DNA of 55,432 nucleotides from Bacillus sp. (in: firmicutes) (GTDB taxonomy: Bacteria > Bacillota > Bacilli > Bacillales > Bacillaceae): positions 23,004 through 78,435 of the forward strand of contig JAPSLL010000009.1 of the NCBI GenBank assembly GCA_031180805.1. Direction: 5' to 3'. The position numbers and the translations under genes are program-made. Under the pieces are notes generated by a model that ran no database searches, was not told the origin of the DNA, and worked only from the letters and a program-made list of their open reading frames with translations. The stretch's first letter is position 1; each line of letters starts with the position of its first letter. This document shows, in pieces, positions 25,752 to 37,714 of the stretch.

Positions 25752-27041
25752 TTATGAATTTTGCATCTGTTCTATTTCTTTATCTGATAATTTCTCCCGC
25801 CAGATCGTTGCACCAAGACCTGTTAATTTATCTTCAAGTTGACTATACCCTCTATCGATATGTTCTAAACCTGTTATTTCTGTAACTCCATCTGCCATCA
25901 ATCCTGCACATACTAGCGCAGCACCTGCACGGAGATCACTTGCCTTCACTCTTGCACCTTGTAGCTTTGTCGGTCCTGTTACAATCGCGGAACGACCTTC
26001 TACTTTAATCGTTGCACCCATTCTTCTAAGCTCATCAATGTGTTTAAAGCGTGCGGAATAAATTGTATCTGTCACAACACTTGTGCCTGTTGCTTTCGTT
26101 AAAAACGAAGTAAAGGGCTGTTGCAAATCTGTAGGAAACCCTGGATATACAAGGGTTTTAATATCAACAGGCTTCAATTCCTTTTGACCACCAATGATGA
26201 GAATTTGATCATTACTTGTTTCAATATGAAGACCCATTTCTCTTAGCTTCGCAATAAGTGATTCAAGGTGAAGAGGAATTACATTATCGAGCATAACTTC
26301 TTTCCCCATAGCAGCGCCGATAATCATATAAGTCCCTGCTTCAATTCTGTCAGGGATAATCGAGTGACGACAGCCGTGTAGCTTTTCGACGCCGTCAATT
26401 CTTATCACATCGGTACCTGCCCCTTTAATTTTAGCACCCATGCTTGTAAGCAATGTCGCAACATCAATAATTTCCGGCTCTTTTGCTGCGTTTTCAATGA
26501 TTGTTCTTCCTTTAGCTAAGACGGCTGCTAACATGATATTTATAGTTGCGCCAACACTGACAACATCCAAATAAATTCTTGCTCCACGCAATTCATCAGC
26601 ACGTAAATAAATCGCTCCTTGCTCATTCGTTACTTGAGCACCTAATGCTTCAAACCCTTTTATATGCTGATCGATCGGTCGAGGGCCAAGGTGACATCCT
26701 CCTGGCAAACCAATAACCGCCTTTTTAAATCTTCCTAACATTGCACCCATTAAGTAATAGGATGCTCTTAGCTTTTTCACCTTGCCATTTGGAAGTGGCA
26801 TCGAAATCATTGTTGAAGGATCAACATACATTTCATTGTTTTTTAATTCAACTCGACCACCTATCTCCTCTAGAAGGTCACCAAGGATAGCTACATCTGA
26901 AATATTCGGTAACCCTTCAATTGTGACTGGTGATTCTGCTAATATTGTTGCTGGTATGAGGGCAACAGCACTATTTTTTGCCCCACTAATATTGACTGTA
27001 CCATTTAAAAAATCTCCACCGGCTACTTTTAATTTTTCCAT
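25752..27041 (-). CDS. murA: UDP-N-acetylglucosamine 1-carboxyvinyltransferase (MurAB/MurZ-type)
   Basis: First committed step of peptidoglycan synthesis: transfers enolpyruvate from PEP to UDP-GlcNAc. 429 residues from ATG 27041, 7 nt after AAGGGAG; 28 extra upstream codons lack support. Substrate-binding [11 protein letters not shown] (20-30, Lys22/Asn23) and catalytic Cys116 in GGCHLGPRP (the fosfomycin target). The rho/fba neighbourhood matches the second B. subtilis paralogue (murAB). Confidence 0.94.
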   Translation of the reverse strand: MEKLKVAGGDFLNGTVNISGAKNSAVALIPATILAESPVTIEGLPNISDVAILGDLLEEIGGRVELKNNEMYVDPSTMISMPLPNGKVKKLRASYYLMGAMLGRFKKAVIGLPGGCHLGPRPIDQHIKGFEALGAQVTNEQGAIYLRADELRGARIYLDVVSVGATINIMLAAVLAKGRTIIENAAKEPEIIDVATLLTSMGAKIKGAGTDVIRIDGVEKLHGCRHSIIPDRIEAGTYMIIGAAMGKEVMLDNVIPLHLESLIAKLREMGLHIETSNDQILIIGGQKELKPVDIKTLVYPGFPTDLQQPFTSFLTKATGTSVVTDTIYSARFKHIDELRRMGATIKVEGRSAIVTGPTKLQGARVKASDLRAGAALVCAGLMADGVTEITGLEHIDRGYSQLEDKLTGLGATIWREKLSDKEIEQMQNS

Positions 27042-27848
27042 GATAGTCTCCCTTCTTATGAAGTTGACTTTCCGGAAAGAACATGGAGGTGAGTTTGCGC
27101 CCATTTCGCACAAATATGCATTCACTCACACGAAACACGCCTTTTATTCATTAGCCATCATGTTTTCCGAATTAGATGCAAATCTTGTCAACACAATTAT
27201 CAATACATAGGAAAAGCACTGGGCATCTTGGCAAATAAACCGTTATTTCTTTTATTTCCTTATTAGCCTTAGTAAATACCTGTTTACAACTAGTTATGTA
27301 AAAAATCCTCTCGTATGAAAAATATCACTCCATTTTTGGTAGAGTACACTACTTATAATATCGGACAACATCTACATAAAATTTAGAACTCTTACATATT
27401 ATTATTGATTCTATTATATTAAACCATCTATTATGAAGGACAACAACATTTACGCTAGAAATTTACGTTTAATTACATTTGATTAGAAGTATATCGACTG
27501 ATTATTCTTTGTTTAATTTTATCTGGAATTAACCAGGCAGTAGGTGTTTTTGACATCGTGGATTGAGAAGAGTTTTATCGAATCTTTATGTGCGATTTTC
27601 TTAAACGGCAAATTCACTTATACAATCGCTCCATACAGTACTATTTGTATATAAGTTATGAAAGATTATTAGTTAATGGACTAGATGCTTGAGCTTACTA
27701 TTAAAGCTAAAAAAACAAATCAAAACGAACAAACATTTGCTTGTCCGTTTCATCTATTACATTTGGTCAGCTAGGTATTATGTTAGCGCTTTCCTTACCT
27801 TCGGAATAGAACCGCCTATAAAAGGCGGCTAAATTCTTTATTTTATGA
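27042..27848. other. Intergenic gap where tal would be expected
   Basis: About 800 bp. Holds the murA promoter region and two fba downstream hairpins. The B. subtilis neighbour tal (transaldolase) is not present and I see no convincing remnant in any frame. Confidence 0.55.
27723..27750 (-). terminator. Distal fba terminator candidate
   Basis: AAACGGACAA / TTGTTCGTTT with one mismatch, followed on the minus strand by TTGATTTGTTTTTTT. A second stem, GCCGCC/GGCGGT at 27811-27830, lies closer to fba but has a poor T run. Confidence 0.55.
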
Positions 27849-28706
27849 TTAAGCTTTGTTTGAAGAACCGAATTCACGCATTTTTCCGATTACTGTTTCT
27901 TTAATCGCGTCACGAGCAGGTCCTAAATATTTACGTGGATCATATTCGTTTGGTTTTGCTGCTAACACTTCACGAACTACTTTTGCAGATGCAATTTGGT
28001 TTTCAGTGTTAACGTTAATTTTAGCAGTTCCGAAAGAGATTGCTTTTTGGATATCCTTTGTAGGAATTCCAGTACCACCGTGAAGTACTAATGGCATGTT
28101 AGTTAAGCCTGCAATTTCTTCCATTTCTTTGTAACCTAAGTTTGGCTCACCTTTGTATGGTCCGTGAACTGAACCAAGTGCTGGTGCTAAGCAATCAATA
28201 CCAGTACGTTTTACAAGTTCATTACATTCTTGTGGGTCAGCATAGATTACTCCTTCAGCAACTACGTCATCCTCTTGTCCACCAACAGTACCAAGCTCAG
28301 CTTCTACAGAAACACCTTTTGAATGAGCATACTCAACAACCTTTTTAGTTGTTTCTACGTTTTCTTCAAATGGGTGATGTGAAGCGTCAATCATTACAGA
28401 AGTAAATCCTGCATCGATTGCTTCTTTACATTTTTCGTAGCTTGAACCGTGGTCAAGGTGAATAGCCACTGGTACAGTAATATTGTAGTCTTCTAATAGA
28501 CCTTCAACCATTTTTACAACGGTTTTAAATCCTCCGATGTAGCGTCCAGCACCTTCAGAAACACCAAGAATAACTGGTGAATTTTCTTCTTGTGCTGCTT
28601 GTAGGATAGCTTGAGTGAACTCAAGGTTATTAATGTTAAATTGACCTACTGCATATCCTCCGTCTTTCGCTTTATTTAGCATATCTGTCATTGAAACTAA
28701 AGGCAT
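27849..28706 (-). CDS. fbaA: Class II fructose-1,6-bisphosphate aldolase
   Basis: Zinc-dependent glycolytic/gluconeogenic aldolase. 285 residues; catalytic Asp85 and zinc ligand His86 in HLDHGSS (83-89), GSVHGPYKG and VLHGGTGIP provide further zinc and phosphate contacts, and the NVNTEN motif (about 231-236) binds substrate. Position between murA and spo0F matches B. subtilis fbaA. Confidence 0.96.
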   Translation of the reverse strand: MPLVSMTDMLNKAKDGGYAVGQFNINNLEFTQAILQAAQEENSPVILGVSEGAGRYIGGFKTVVKMVEGLLEDYNITVPVAIHLDHGSSYEKCKEAIDAGFTSVMIDASHHPFEENVETTKKVVEYAHSKGVSVEAELGTVGGQEDDVVAEGVIYADPQECNELVKRTGIDCLAPALGSVHGPYKGEPNLGYKEMEEIAGLTNMPLVLHGGTGIPTKDIQKAISFGTAKINVNTENQIASAKVVREVLAAKPNEYDPRKYLGPARDAIKETVIGKMREFGSSNKA

Positions 28707-28886
28707 ACCGAAAAACCCTCCTAATGAACCTTATTTTCTGAAACAGAAAAGTATATCATACCTAGCTTGACCAGAATATTCACGATTATGTAGTATCCGC
28801 ATGATCACTTTTCACTTACTAAGCATACCAATTTCTTCGAAAATCGGCAACAATTCGACAGCTCTTTTCAAAATATAAATTCAATA

Positions 28887-29258
28887 TTATGCTTTTAGCG
28901 GCAAATATTTTTTTACTGCTTCGCGAATTTCGTCGATATCAAAAGGCTTAGCAAAATGCGTAAGCGCACCTAAATCCTTTGCCTCCTGAATCATATCTAA
29001 CTCTCCATAAGCAGTCATAATGATAACACGAATATCCTTGTCAACAACCTTCATTCGCTTTAGAATTTCAATTCCATCCATACCAGGGATTTTCATATCT
29101 AAAAGAACTAAATCTGGTGAGTGCTTATCAACAATTTCCAGCGCTTGAAAGCCGTTAGCTGCTTGAAAGGTTTGATAGCCCTCTTTCTGAAACACTTCAT
29201 TTAGCAAAATTCGAATTCCATACTGATCATCAACAATTAGTATTTTTTCCTTTAACAT
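28887..29258 (-). CDS. spo0F: Sporulation response regulator Spo0F
   Basis: Single-domain phosphorelay intermediate passing phosphate from sporulation kinases to Spo0B. 123 residues: acidic pocket D10/D11, phosphoacceptor D54 (VLLDMKIPG), T82 and K104, with no output domain. The residues match B. subtilis numbering exactly. I could not assign the sigma-H promoter; one imperfect Spo0A-like box upstream is not enough to call. Confidence 0.96.
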   Translation of the reverse strand: MLKEKILIVDDQYGIRILLNEVFQKEGYQTFQAANGFQALEIVDKHSPDLVLLDMKIPGMDGIEILKRMKVVDKDIRVIIMTAYGELDMIQEAKDLGALTHFAKPFDIDEIREAVKKYLPLKA

Positions 29259-29288
29259 GATTCCTACACACCTCTTCGTTGGTTTCTA

Positions 29289-29400
29289 AGAAAAGCGCAA
29301 GTACTTTTTAGCCCTGACATGTGGATAAGACGGTTATGATATAAAAGGATACTTACCCTTCGCATCATTAGCATATACAAGAAAGGGTTTAGTACTTAGC
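29289..29400. repeat. Dispersed intergenic repeat, copy 3
   Basis: Begins AGAAAAGCGCAAGTACTTTT and ends GTACTTAGCTAGACATT, i.e. the same AGAAAAGCGCAAG...CTAGAC ends as copy 1, with the terminal GTAC inverted. A single perfect DnaA box (TGTGGATAA, 29320) lies inside. Confidence 0.55.
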
Positions 29401-29806
29401 TAGACATTAAACTTCATACAAAAATTGCTACCTTCTTTTTGCAAAATAAATCGAATCCACTCAAGAATCCACATCCAGTGATTTCACCTAAATAAAAGTC
29501 TTTACTATCGCCTTGTGCTACTTATCATACACACATAAAATCCAGTAATTCATACTGGATATGGCTTAGAATTAAATATAATGATGAAAGGAATTTTCTA
29601 ATTATGGAAGTAAGCTTTTAATTGAAGGAGCACCTTCATAAGGATTTTTTCACAACTTACATAATTCTTTCTTTTAATGCTAACTCCTGCTTGAATATCA
29701 ACTTGTTTATCGACAATTTTTTCATTTGTTTGTCAATTTCCTCTTATAACCATACCATCGTTTTATAAAGGATGATAGCAATATTTACACATATCATACC
29801 TGTTCC

Positions 29807-29835
29807 TTTTCCCTGCCGGCTTGTTTCGTTATAAT
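29807..29835 (+). promoter_or_regulatory. Promoter of ywjG
   Basis: Perfect -10 TATAAT (29830-29835) with a poor -35 (TTTTCC) 17 nt upstream. Confidence 0.45.
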
Positions 29836-29916
29836 AGCTATACAAGGATAATAAGAAAAACGAAGAGTTGACAGCATTTATTGCCAATTGCCGTTTAAAA
29901 GGAGAACCTATATACA

Positions 29917-30459
29917 ATGATGAAAATTTTTACTACACAATTAACTGGGCATTTTAACCGGATCGTTGATCAGGAAACATTGGATATTGAGGACAGCTCA
30001 AGACTTCTTGCCCAGGCGCTAGTCGGGGAAGGAAATCTTTATTTATATGGCCATAAAGAGCTTCATGGTATCGTCTTAGAGGCTATTTCAAGTAATGAGC
30101 CGTTACAAAGAGCAAAACCCTTGCTTAATCATGACGGGCAAATTACTGAGGTTTCATCTGCTGATAGAGTTCTGTTATTTACACATTTTTCAACAGATGA
30201 AGAAGCCATTCAAATCGCTGAATCCCTAGCAGAAAAGGGAATTCAGACAGTCGGTGTTTCTGCCATTGCCAAAGATGCACCAAAGGGACTCGAATCGATA
30301 ACTGATTTTCATATCGATTCCAAGCTACGGCAGCCGCTTATTCCTGGAGACGACGGGAATCGCTACGGATTTCCAGCTCTTATGACATCGTTATATGTGT
30401 ATTATGCGATTCATTTTACTATTCAGGAAATATTAAGTGAATATGATGAAGAGTTGTAA
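29917..30459 (+). CDS. ywjG: DUF2529 protein YwjG
   Basis: 180 residues. Sequence such as GNLYLYGHKELHGIVLEAI, DRVLLFTHFSTDEEAIQIAESLAEKGIQTVGVSAIAK reads like a SIS-type (phosphosugar isomerase) Rossmann-like fold, but no catalytic residues can be assigned. Lies between spo0F and pyrG on the opposite strand, as in B. subtilis. Role unknown. Confidence 0.85.
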   Translation: MMKIFTTQLTGHFNRIVDQETLDIEDSSRLLAQALVGEGNLYLYGHKELHGIVLEAISSNEPLQRAKPLLNHDGQITEVSSADRVLLFTHFSTDEEAIQIAESLAEKGIQTVGVSAIAKDAPKGLESITDFHIDSKLRQPLIPGDDGNRYGFPALMTSLYVYYAIHFTIQEILSEYDEEL

Positions 30460-30482
30460 GCAATTAGCCAATGCTAGTTGCT
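30459..30482 (+). terminator. ywjG terminator
   Basis: AGCAATTAGC / GCTAGTTGCT ten-pair stem with CAAT loop, then TTTTATTTT; it starts at the stop codon. Confidence 0.8.
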
Positions 30483-30594
30483 TTTATTTTACTTTAGGAT
30501 ATTTTCAGTATTATCTATTTCCGGACGTCTGAGAAGCCTGTCTGCATTGACCCCAATATTCGTTACAATTAGCATCCGCTAGCCTAACGAAAAA

Positions 30595-30649
30595 AAGCTA
30601 ACATATCTCAATGCCTATTGAAAAGGCTTGTCCAAGATACATTAGCTTT
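30595..30649 (-). terminator. pyrG terminator
   Basis: Long stem (AAAGCTAA.GTATCT / AGATAT.TTAGCTTT, inner GCC/GGC) with TTTTTTTC on the minus strand. Confidence 0.75.
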
Positions 30650-30655
30650 CTCCTA

Positions 30656-32520
<1,865 letters not shown>

Positions 32521-32541
32521 ATTACCCGTTAAAAATAGAAA

Positions 32542-32570
32542 GCCCCCTTCCAAACAAGTTGAAAGGGAGC
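32542..32570 (-). terminator. pyrG attenuator terminator
   Basis: Twelve-pair stem GCTCCCTTTCAA / TTGGAAGGGGGC followed by TTTCTATTTTT. The 5' arm contains CTCCCTTTC, the C/U-rich target of the extra G residues in the B. subtilis pyrG mechanism. Confidence 0.9.
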
Positions 32571-32609
32571 GTTAAATGTATAATGTATACAACGATTGCT
32601 TTTTTAAGA

Positions 32610-32649
32610 GCCCAAAATAGATTCTACCTAGTTAGATAAGGAAAGTCAA
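32610..32649 (-). promoter_or_regulatory. pyrG promoter with GGGC initiation site (reiterative-transcription CTP sensor)
   Basis: TTGACT (32649-32644), 17-bp spacer, TAGAAT (32626-32621), and GGGCTC starting at 32613. In B. subtilis low CTP stalls polymerase before the C of GGGC, extra Gs are added, and the poly-G 5' end pairs with CUCCCUUUC of the terminator, allowing read-through. All elements are visible here. Confidence 0.88.
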
Positions 32650-32660
32650 GATGATTCATA

Positions 32661-33203
32661 TTAATTTTCTTCCTCATCATCATCAAATTCTTCATCATCT
32701 TCTTCATCTAAATCAAACTCATCATCATCGTCGATAAGATCATCGTCGTCATCTAAATCGACATCATCTAAATCATCGAAGTCTTCATCATCTTCTTCAT
32801 CATCTGTATCGTCAAAGTCGTCTAAATCATCAAAGTCTAAATCGTCTTCAATGTCATCGAAGTCTTCATCCAAATCATCAACAAGAGCTTTTTTCGCTTT
32901 TTTCTTCTTCGGCTTCGTTGTTGTTGGAACAATTTCTTCTTCTATTTGTTCATATGGGTACCATGTGCGTAGGCCCCACATGTTTTCTCCTACACAAATG
33001 AAGCGACCATCAATATTTATATCTGTATAAAATTGTGCAATACGGTCTTCAACCTGTTCTTTAGTTAAACCAAGAAGGGCTGCAACCTCTTCTACTAATT
33101 CGCTAAAAATATAAGGTTTTCTGTTTTCTTTAAACAGTTCATAGGCAACTTCAACCATTGCCATTTCTTTAATTTGCTCTTCTGTTAATTCCTTAAGACT
33201 CAA
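32661..33203 (-). CDS. rpoE: RNA polymerase delta subunit
   Basis: Gram-positive RNAP accessory subunit that displaces nucleic acids and recycles polymerase. 180 residues: folded HARE-HTH domain (1-90, AQFYTDINIDGRFICVGENMWGLRTWYPY) and a Lys-rich stretch followed by a long Asp/Glu-only tail (about 105-180). The start is TTG 33203: the AAAGGGAG site (33219-33212) overlaps the GTG at 33212 but is 8 nt from this TTG. Located between pyrG and the fad operon as in B. subtilis. Confidence 0.93.
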   Translation of the reverse strand: MSLKELTEEQIKEMAMVEVAYELFKENRKPYIFSELVEEVAALLGLTKEQVEDRIAQFYTDINIDGRFICVGENMWGLRTWYPYEQIEEEIVPTTTKPKKKKAKKALVDDLDEDFDDIEDDLDFDDLDDFDDTDDEEDDEDFDDLDDVDLDDDDDLIDDDDEFDLDEEDDEEFDDDEEEN

Positions 33204-33778
33204 GTACGGCACTCCCTTTCTAGGTATCTCATCTATTTATCCGATGTAACTAGCAATTATCTTACCTTTATAGAATATTGCTTTATCGTACAGTCGGATA
33301 AGTTTCACTAATCTTAGCGAGGGTTAAAGCCCACGCTTATTGAAAATCTCATTAGATAGAAAAGCTCCTTGTACTCATTGCTATGTCAAAATAGAAGCAT
33401 TTATTTCATTGCTTCTCATAGAATGAATGCATGAAACAAACATCGAATTTTTACTTATGTGAACTTAAATACGATGTTTAGCTTGGCCTTCTATTCCATT
33501 ATGTACTAGGTAAGTCTGCAAATCATACCATTCATTATAAACAAATTCTAGCAGTTTATGCCACAATAATCACGTAAAAATATGCAAAATCTAAGGGGAC
33601 CGTAAAATTCCAGTAAAAAACGGGAAATTCTGCTCTAGAAGGGTCGTTCAATTTCTATCAATTAGAAGGAAATGGAACGTTTTGATTCCTTTGCATTTTT
33701 CCCGCTACCTTTATTTTTAAAACGCATGTACTTTTTTCTCAAATTGATTCAATCTTTTCTATGCGCATAAATATGACA
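33204..33778. other. rpoE upstream region / end of fad operon
   Basis: 575 bp without a gene. Contains an inverted repeat TTATCCGA (33237) / TCGGATAA (33294) about 50 bp apart in the rpoE leader and a hairpin at 33645-33682 (CGTTC.ATTTCT / AGAA.AAAT.GAACG) with T-rich plus-strand tail that may end the fad operon. Confidence 0.5.
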
Positions 33779-34405
33779 TCAGTTCAGCTTTACCATTCCG
33801 TGAGTGATAAAATCAGTTTGGAATTCAATGTATTGTTCTAACGTATAATGCTTTTGCAATGTCCATCTTCTGAATGCCCACATCTCACCTTGAACTACAA
33901 TGTTATTGGCAAGAAGCTCACACTGCTGCTCGGTTAGCTTGAGCTCACCTGTATTAACACAAGTTTTAATCATCTGTTTGAATAAGTTTGTCATTTCAAG
34001 TTCTTTTTTCAACACATATGGAAGGGCATCCTTTGATAATGATTTTGCCTCCTGATACATGACAAGTACTTCATCCTGCATGTCATGGACAACATAAAAA
34101 TATGTTTTAATGGCTTTTATCAGGCTTTCAACCGTCCCCTCCTTCGTATCGATATCTTCTTTTAATCTTGAATACACTTGGTCATAAATCGTATCACATA
34201 CTAAATAAAGAACATCTTCCTTTTGGCGAATGTACTCATACAATGTTCCAATGCTAAAGCCTGCCTCACGGGCGATTTCTCTTGTCGTTGTTCGATGGAA
34301 GCCCTTTTCTTTAAATAGAGATACAGCCCCTTTGATCATTTGATCCCGTCGTTTTTCTATTAACTGTTCATCTTTTACATATGCTTGGACCTGACGTTTT
34401 TTCAT
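33779..34405 (-). CDS. TetR/AcrR transcriptional regulator of the fatty-acid operon
   Basis: 208 residues. N-terminal TetR helix-turn-helix (about 22-68: MIKGAVSLFKEKGFHRTTTREIAREAGFSIGTLYEYIRQKEDVLY) and an all-helical ligand domain. Last gene of the beta-oxidation operon; the likely effector is an acyl-CoA and the likely target is the TGAATGA-type palindrome upstream of fadF. It is not obviously the B. subtilis FadR orthologue (N-terminus differs), so the name is withheld. Confidence 0.85.
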   Translation of the reverse strand: MKKRQVQAYVKDEQLIEKRRDQMIKGAVSLFKEKGFHRTTTREIAREAGFSIGTLYEYIRQKEDVLYLVCDTIYDQVYSRLKEDIDTKEGTVESLIKAIKTYFYVVHDMQDEVLVMYQEAKSLSKDALPYVLKKELEMTNLFKQMIKTCVNTGELKLTEQQCELLANNIVVQGEMWAFRRWTLQKHYTLEQYIEFQTDFITHGMVKLN

Positions 34406-34456
34406 TTATACCTCCCTTTAGTCGAAAAAATGAATTTGCTTAAAATAGAAGCCTAA

Positions 34457-35596
34457 CTATTTTGTTAGCATTCTTGAAATAACAAGACGTTGGATTTCTT
34501 GGGTGCCCTCATAAATTTGCGTAATTTTTGCATCCCGCATATATCTTTCTACTGGATAGTCCTTCGTGTACCCATAGCCGCCAAATATTTGTACAGCCTC
34601 TGTTGTAACCTTCATCGCCGTATCACCAGCAAAAAGCTTTGACATAGCCGACTCCATCCCATAGGATAGTCCTTCTGATTCCCGCCAAGCAGCTTGATAG
34701 GTTAAAAGCCTGGCAGCCTCAATGCTTGTTGCCATATCAGCTAATTTAAAGCTAATCCCTTGCTGAGCAGCTATCGGTTTTCCAAACTGCTCACGTGTTT
34801 TTGCATAGTCGATTGCAGCATCCAATGCACCTTGGGCAATTCCAACTGCTTGGGCAGCTATACCATTTCTCCCTCCATCTAATGTCATCATCGCAATTTT
34901 AAAGCCTTCACCAGGCTGACCAAGTACGTTCTCCTTTGGTACTTTGCAATCTTCAAAAATAATCTCAGTCGTTGGTGATGAACGGATTCCTAATTTACGT
35001 TCTTTTTTCCCGATCGAAAAGCCCGCAAAATCCTTTTCTATAATAAAGGCAGTTGTTTTTTTGCCTTTACTCGTTGTGTCCGTTACAGCAAACACGATAT
35101 AAATATCAGCAATGCCCCCGTTTGTAATAAAAATTTTTGAGCCGTTTAATACATAATGATCCCCAACTAATCTCGCATTTGTTTTCATACTCCCTGCATC
35201 TGATCCAGATCCGGGCTCTGTTAAACCATAAGCTCCGATTTTTTCACCTAATGCAAGAGGCTTTAAATACATTTGCTTCTGTGCCTCTGTTCCGAACTTA
35301 TAGAGGGGCCAGCAGGCTAAGGATGTATGAGCTGATAACGTTACACCTGTTGAAGCACAAACTCTTGATAATTCTTCGACTGCAATACAATAAGCTAAAT
35401 AGTCACTGCCAATTCCACCGTATTGCTCAGGCCATGGGATACCTGTTAGTCCAAGCTCCGCCATCTTCGTAAAGATATCTCGGTAAAAAAGCTCCTGCTC
35501 ATCACGTTCTGCTGCAGTTGGTTCCACTTCCTTTTTAGCAAAATCCCTTACTGTTTTTCGAAGCATTTCATGTTCTTCCGAAAGCATAAACTGCAT
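34457..35596 (-). CDS. acdA: Acyl-CoA dehydrogenase
   Basis: FAD enzyme for the first beta-oxidation step. 379 residues from ATG 35596 (AGGGGG 7 nt upstream; the frame begins two codons earlier at a TTG). FAD/substrate motifs [11 protein letters not shown] and KIFITNGG, and the catalytic base Glu in [11 protein letters not shown] (about 363). 11 nt after the paralogous dehydrogenase. Adjacent to rpoE as acdA is in B. subtilis. Confidence 0.9.
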   Translation of the reverse strand: MQFMLSEEHEMLRKTVRDFAKKEVEPTAAERDEQELFYRDIFTKMAELGLTGIPWPEQYGGIGSDYLAYCIAVEELSRVCASTGVTLSAHTSLACWPLYKFGTEAQKQMYLKPLALGEKIGAYGLTEPGSGSDAGSMKTNARLVGDHYVLNGSKIFITNGGIADIYIVFAVTDTTSKGKKTTAFIIEKDFAGFSIGKKERKLGIRSSPTTEIIFEDCKVPKENVLGQPGEGFKIAMMTLDGGRNGIAAQAVGIAQGALDAAIDYAKTREQFGKPIAAQQGISFKLADMATSIEAARLLTYQAAWRESEGLSYGMESAMSKLFAGDTAMKVTTEAVQIFGGYGYTKDYPVERYMRDAKITQIYEGTQEIQRLVISRMLTK

Positions 35597-35607
35597 CACC
35601 AATCCCC

Positions 35608-36744
35608 CTAACTTTTTAGTAGCTGCTTACTAATTACAATTCGTTGAATTTCACTCGTTCCTTCATAGATTTCACAAACCTTTGCATCACGAAAATATCG
35701 TTCAGCAGGAAACTTATCTGTATATCCTTCTTCACCGAGAAGCTGTACGGCTTCAGTTGTATTTTCCATCGCTGTTTTTGAGGTGAATAGCTTCGCAATT
35801 GCTGCTTGTTTTCCGCAAGAAAGGCCGTTTCCCTTTAAATATGCAGCTTGATAGACTAGTAGCTCTGCCGCTTTCACCTTTGTCGCCATATCTGCAAGCT
35901 TAAACGCCAAGCCTTGTTCAATCGGACGTTGCGATTCAATGCTTCGTTTTTTTAAAAAGTTTGTTGCGACATGTAAAGCAGCTTCCGCAATGCCAAGCGC
36001 TTGAGCGGCAATGCCGATTCGTCCACCATCAAGTACTGACATCGCCATTTTAAAACCCTCTCCTTCTTTTCCTAGGAGGTTTTCTAGCGGTACCTTTGCC
36101 TCATCGAAGAGAAGCTGTACAGTTCTTGAACCGTGTAACCCCATCTTCTGTTCATCATGTCCAATGCTAAAGCCATCTGTTTCCTTATCTACGATAAAAG
36201 CTGATATTCCCCTGTTACCTTTAGCCTGATTTGTTTTTGCAAAGACAATATACGTATCTGCTTCCCCTCCATTTGTTATAAACTGCTTTGCACCGGTTAT
36301 TTCATAGCATGTTTCTTTACGTATCGCACGAGTCGCCATTTTAGCCACATCTGAGCCAGCATTTGCCTCAGTTAAACAAAAGGCTGCTAAGCTTTTACCT
36401 GTCGCTAATTTTTTTAGAAACTTTTCCTTTTGCTGCTCTGTTCCGAACATGAATATCGGAAGCGTACCAACAGACGTATGAACAGATAAAATGACGCCAA
36501 GTGCTGCACTAATTTTAGAAATCTCATGAATGGCAATAATATAGGATATAAAATCCTTTCCCGCCCCACCAAAACATGTTGGGATTGGTATCCCCATCAA
36601 GCCAAGATCTCCCATTTTTTGTAGAAGGGATCTTGGGAATTCACCGTTTTCCATTTTTTCCACAAAGGGCTCTACCTCATTTTCAGCAAAGTCACGAACC
36701 ATTTTCTGCATAGCCTTTTGTTCCTCTGTTAGCTTAAAATTCAC
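35608..36744 (-). CDS. Acyl-CoA dehydrogenase, MmgC-like paralogue
   Basis: 378 residues, similar throughout to the next gene (acdA), probably with different chain-length preference. Motifs [18 protein letters not shown] and catalytic [12 protein letters not shown] short or branched-chain role is possible; not decidable from sequence. Confidence 0.88.
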   Translation of the reverse strand: MNFKLTEEQKAMQKMVRDFAENEVEPFVEKMENGEFPRSLLQKMGDLGLMGIPIPTCFGGAGKDFISYIIAIHEISKISAALGVILSVHTSVGTLPIFMFGTEQQKEKFLKKLATGKSLAAFCLTEANAGSDVAKMATRAIRKETCYEITGAKQFITNGGEADTYIVFAKTNQAKGNRGISAFIVDKETDGFSIGHDEQKMGLHGSRTVQLLFDEAKVPLENLLGKEGEGFKMAMSVLDGGRIGIAAQALGIAEAALHVATNFLKKRSIESQRPIEQGLAFKLADMATKVKAAELLVYQAAYLKGNGLSCGKQAAIAKLFTSKTAMENTTEAVQLLGEEGYTDKFPAERYFRDAKVCEIYEGTSEIQRIVISKQLLKS

Positions 36745-36844
36745 TTGATGTCACTCCTTTTTAGAAAAGCATAGTAGCTTTCTTTAGCAACGTAAAAATA
36801 AGAGCAACCCGATGATGTTAATCTGGGAACAACCTGATTGATAG

Positions 36845-37699
36845 TTATTCATATTGATAAAAGCCTCTGCCTACCTTTTTCCCTAGCCACCCGGCTTTTA
36901 CATAGTTTTTCAGCAATGGACAAGGACGATATTTATCATCACCATGTCCATTGTGGAGAGTTTCCATAATATATAAGCATGTATCAAGACCGATAAAATC
37001 TGCCAGTCTAAGTGGTCCCATTGGGTGATTCATTCCAAGCTTCATTACCTCATCAACCGCCTCCTTTGTCGCAACACCTTCATAGACAGTGTAAATCGCT
37101 TCATTTATCATCGGCATTAAAATACGATTAGAGGCAAAGCCAGGATAATCATTGACCTCGATCGGTGTTTTGTTTAGAGCTTCAGCAAGACTTTTTGTTT
37201 GCTCAAAGACATTATCACTAGTCGCTAAGCCGCGAATAATTTCAACAAGCCTCATAACAGGTACAGGGTTCATAAAATGCATGCCTATTACGTTTTCGGG
37301 GCGATTTGTTACCGCAGCAATTTCAGTTATCGAGCATGATGATGTGTTTGTCGCAAGAATCGTATGGGGGGGAGCTAATTTATCAAGCTGATGAAATACG
37401 TCTTTTTTTACCTTGATTTTTTCAACTACAGCTTCAATGACGAAATCGACTGTTTGAATATGCTCAAGCTTCGTAGTTGTTGTGATTCTTTTGCAAATTT
37501 CCATCATTTCTTGTTTAGCAAGCTTTCCCTTTTCAACTTGCTTTCCAAGCTGATCCTGAATCAACTTTTTCCCTGTTGAAACAACAGCTTGCTCCAAATC
37601 ATGAAGAATGACAGGAAATCCTGCCATTGCACATACGTGGGCAATTCCTCTACCCATTTGCCCAGCACCAACAACCATGATCTTTAAGCTCCTCATCAT
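36845..37699 (-). CDS. 3-hydroxybutyryl-CoA dehydrogenase
   Basis: NAD-dependent oxidation of 3-hydroxyacyl-CoA. 284 residues: Rossmann GAGQMGRG (about 12-19), catalytic His in IGMHFMNPVPVM (about 142) with Glu in RLVEII, and a C-terminal helical domain (MNHPMGPLRLADFIGLD). GGGAGGAGG site before ATGATG. MmgB/Hbd family. Confidence 0.92.
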   Translation of the reverse strand: MMRSLKIMVVGAGQMGRGIAHVCAMAGFPVILHDLEQAVVSTGKKLIQDQLGKQVEKGKLAKQEMMEICKRITTTTKLEHIQTVDFVIEAVVEKIKVKKDVFHQLDKLAPPHTILATNTSSCSITEIAAVTNRPENVIGMHFMNPVPVMRLVEIIRGLATSDNVFEQTKSLAEALNKTPIEVNDYPGFASNRILMPMINEAIYTVYEGVATKEAVDEVMKLGMNHPMGPLRLADFIGLDTCLYIMETLHNGHGDDKYRPCPLLKNYVKAGWLGKKVGRGFYQYE

Positions 37700-37714
37700 T
37701 CATCCTCCTCCCAG

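Larger units (their letters stand above)
29259..29916. other. spo0F-ywjG divergent intergenic region
   Basis: 658 bp with a dispersed repeat (29289-29400) and the ywjG promoter (TATAAT 29830-29835). The remainder is AT-rich with no open frame I can support. Confidence 0.55.

Noticed and set aside
29320-29328. Perfect DnaA box upstream of spo0F
   Set aside because: A single isolated box inside a dispersed repeat is not enough to infer DnaA control.
29259-29916. Sigma-H promoter and Spo0A boxes for spo0F
   Set aside because: Only imperfect matches (TGTCGAT; AGAAGGTAGC with GAAGT) and spacing does not fit; expected from biology but not demonstrable here.
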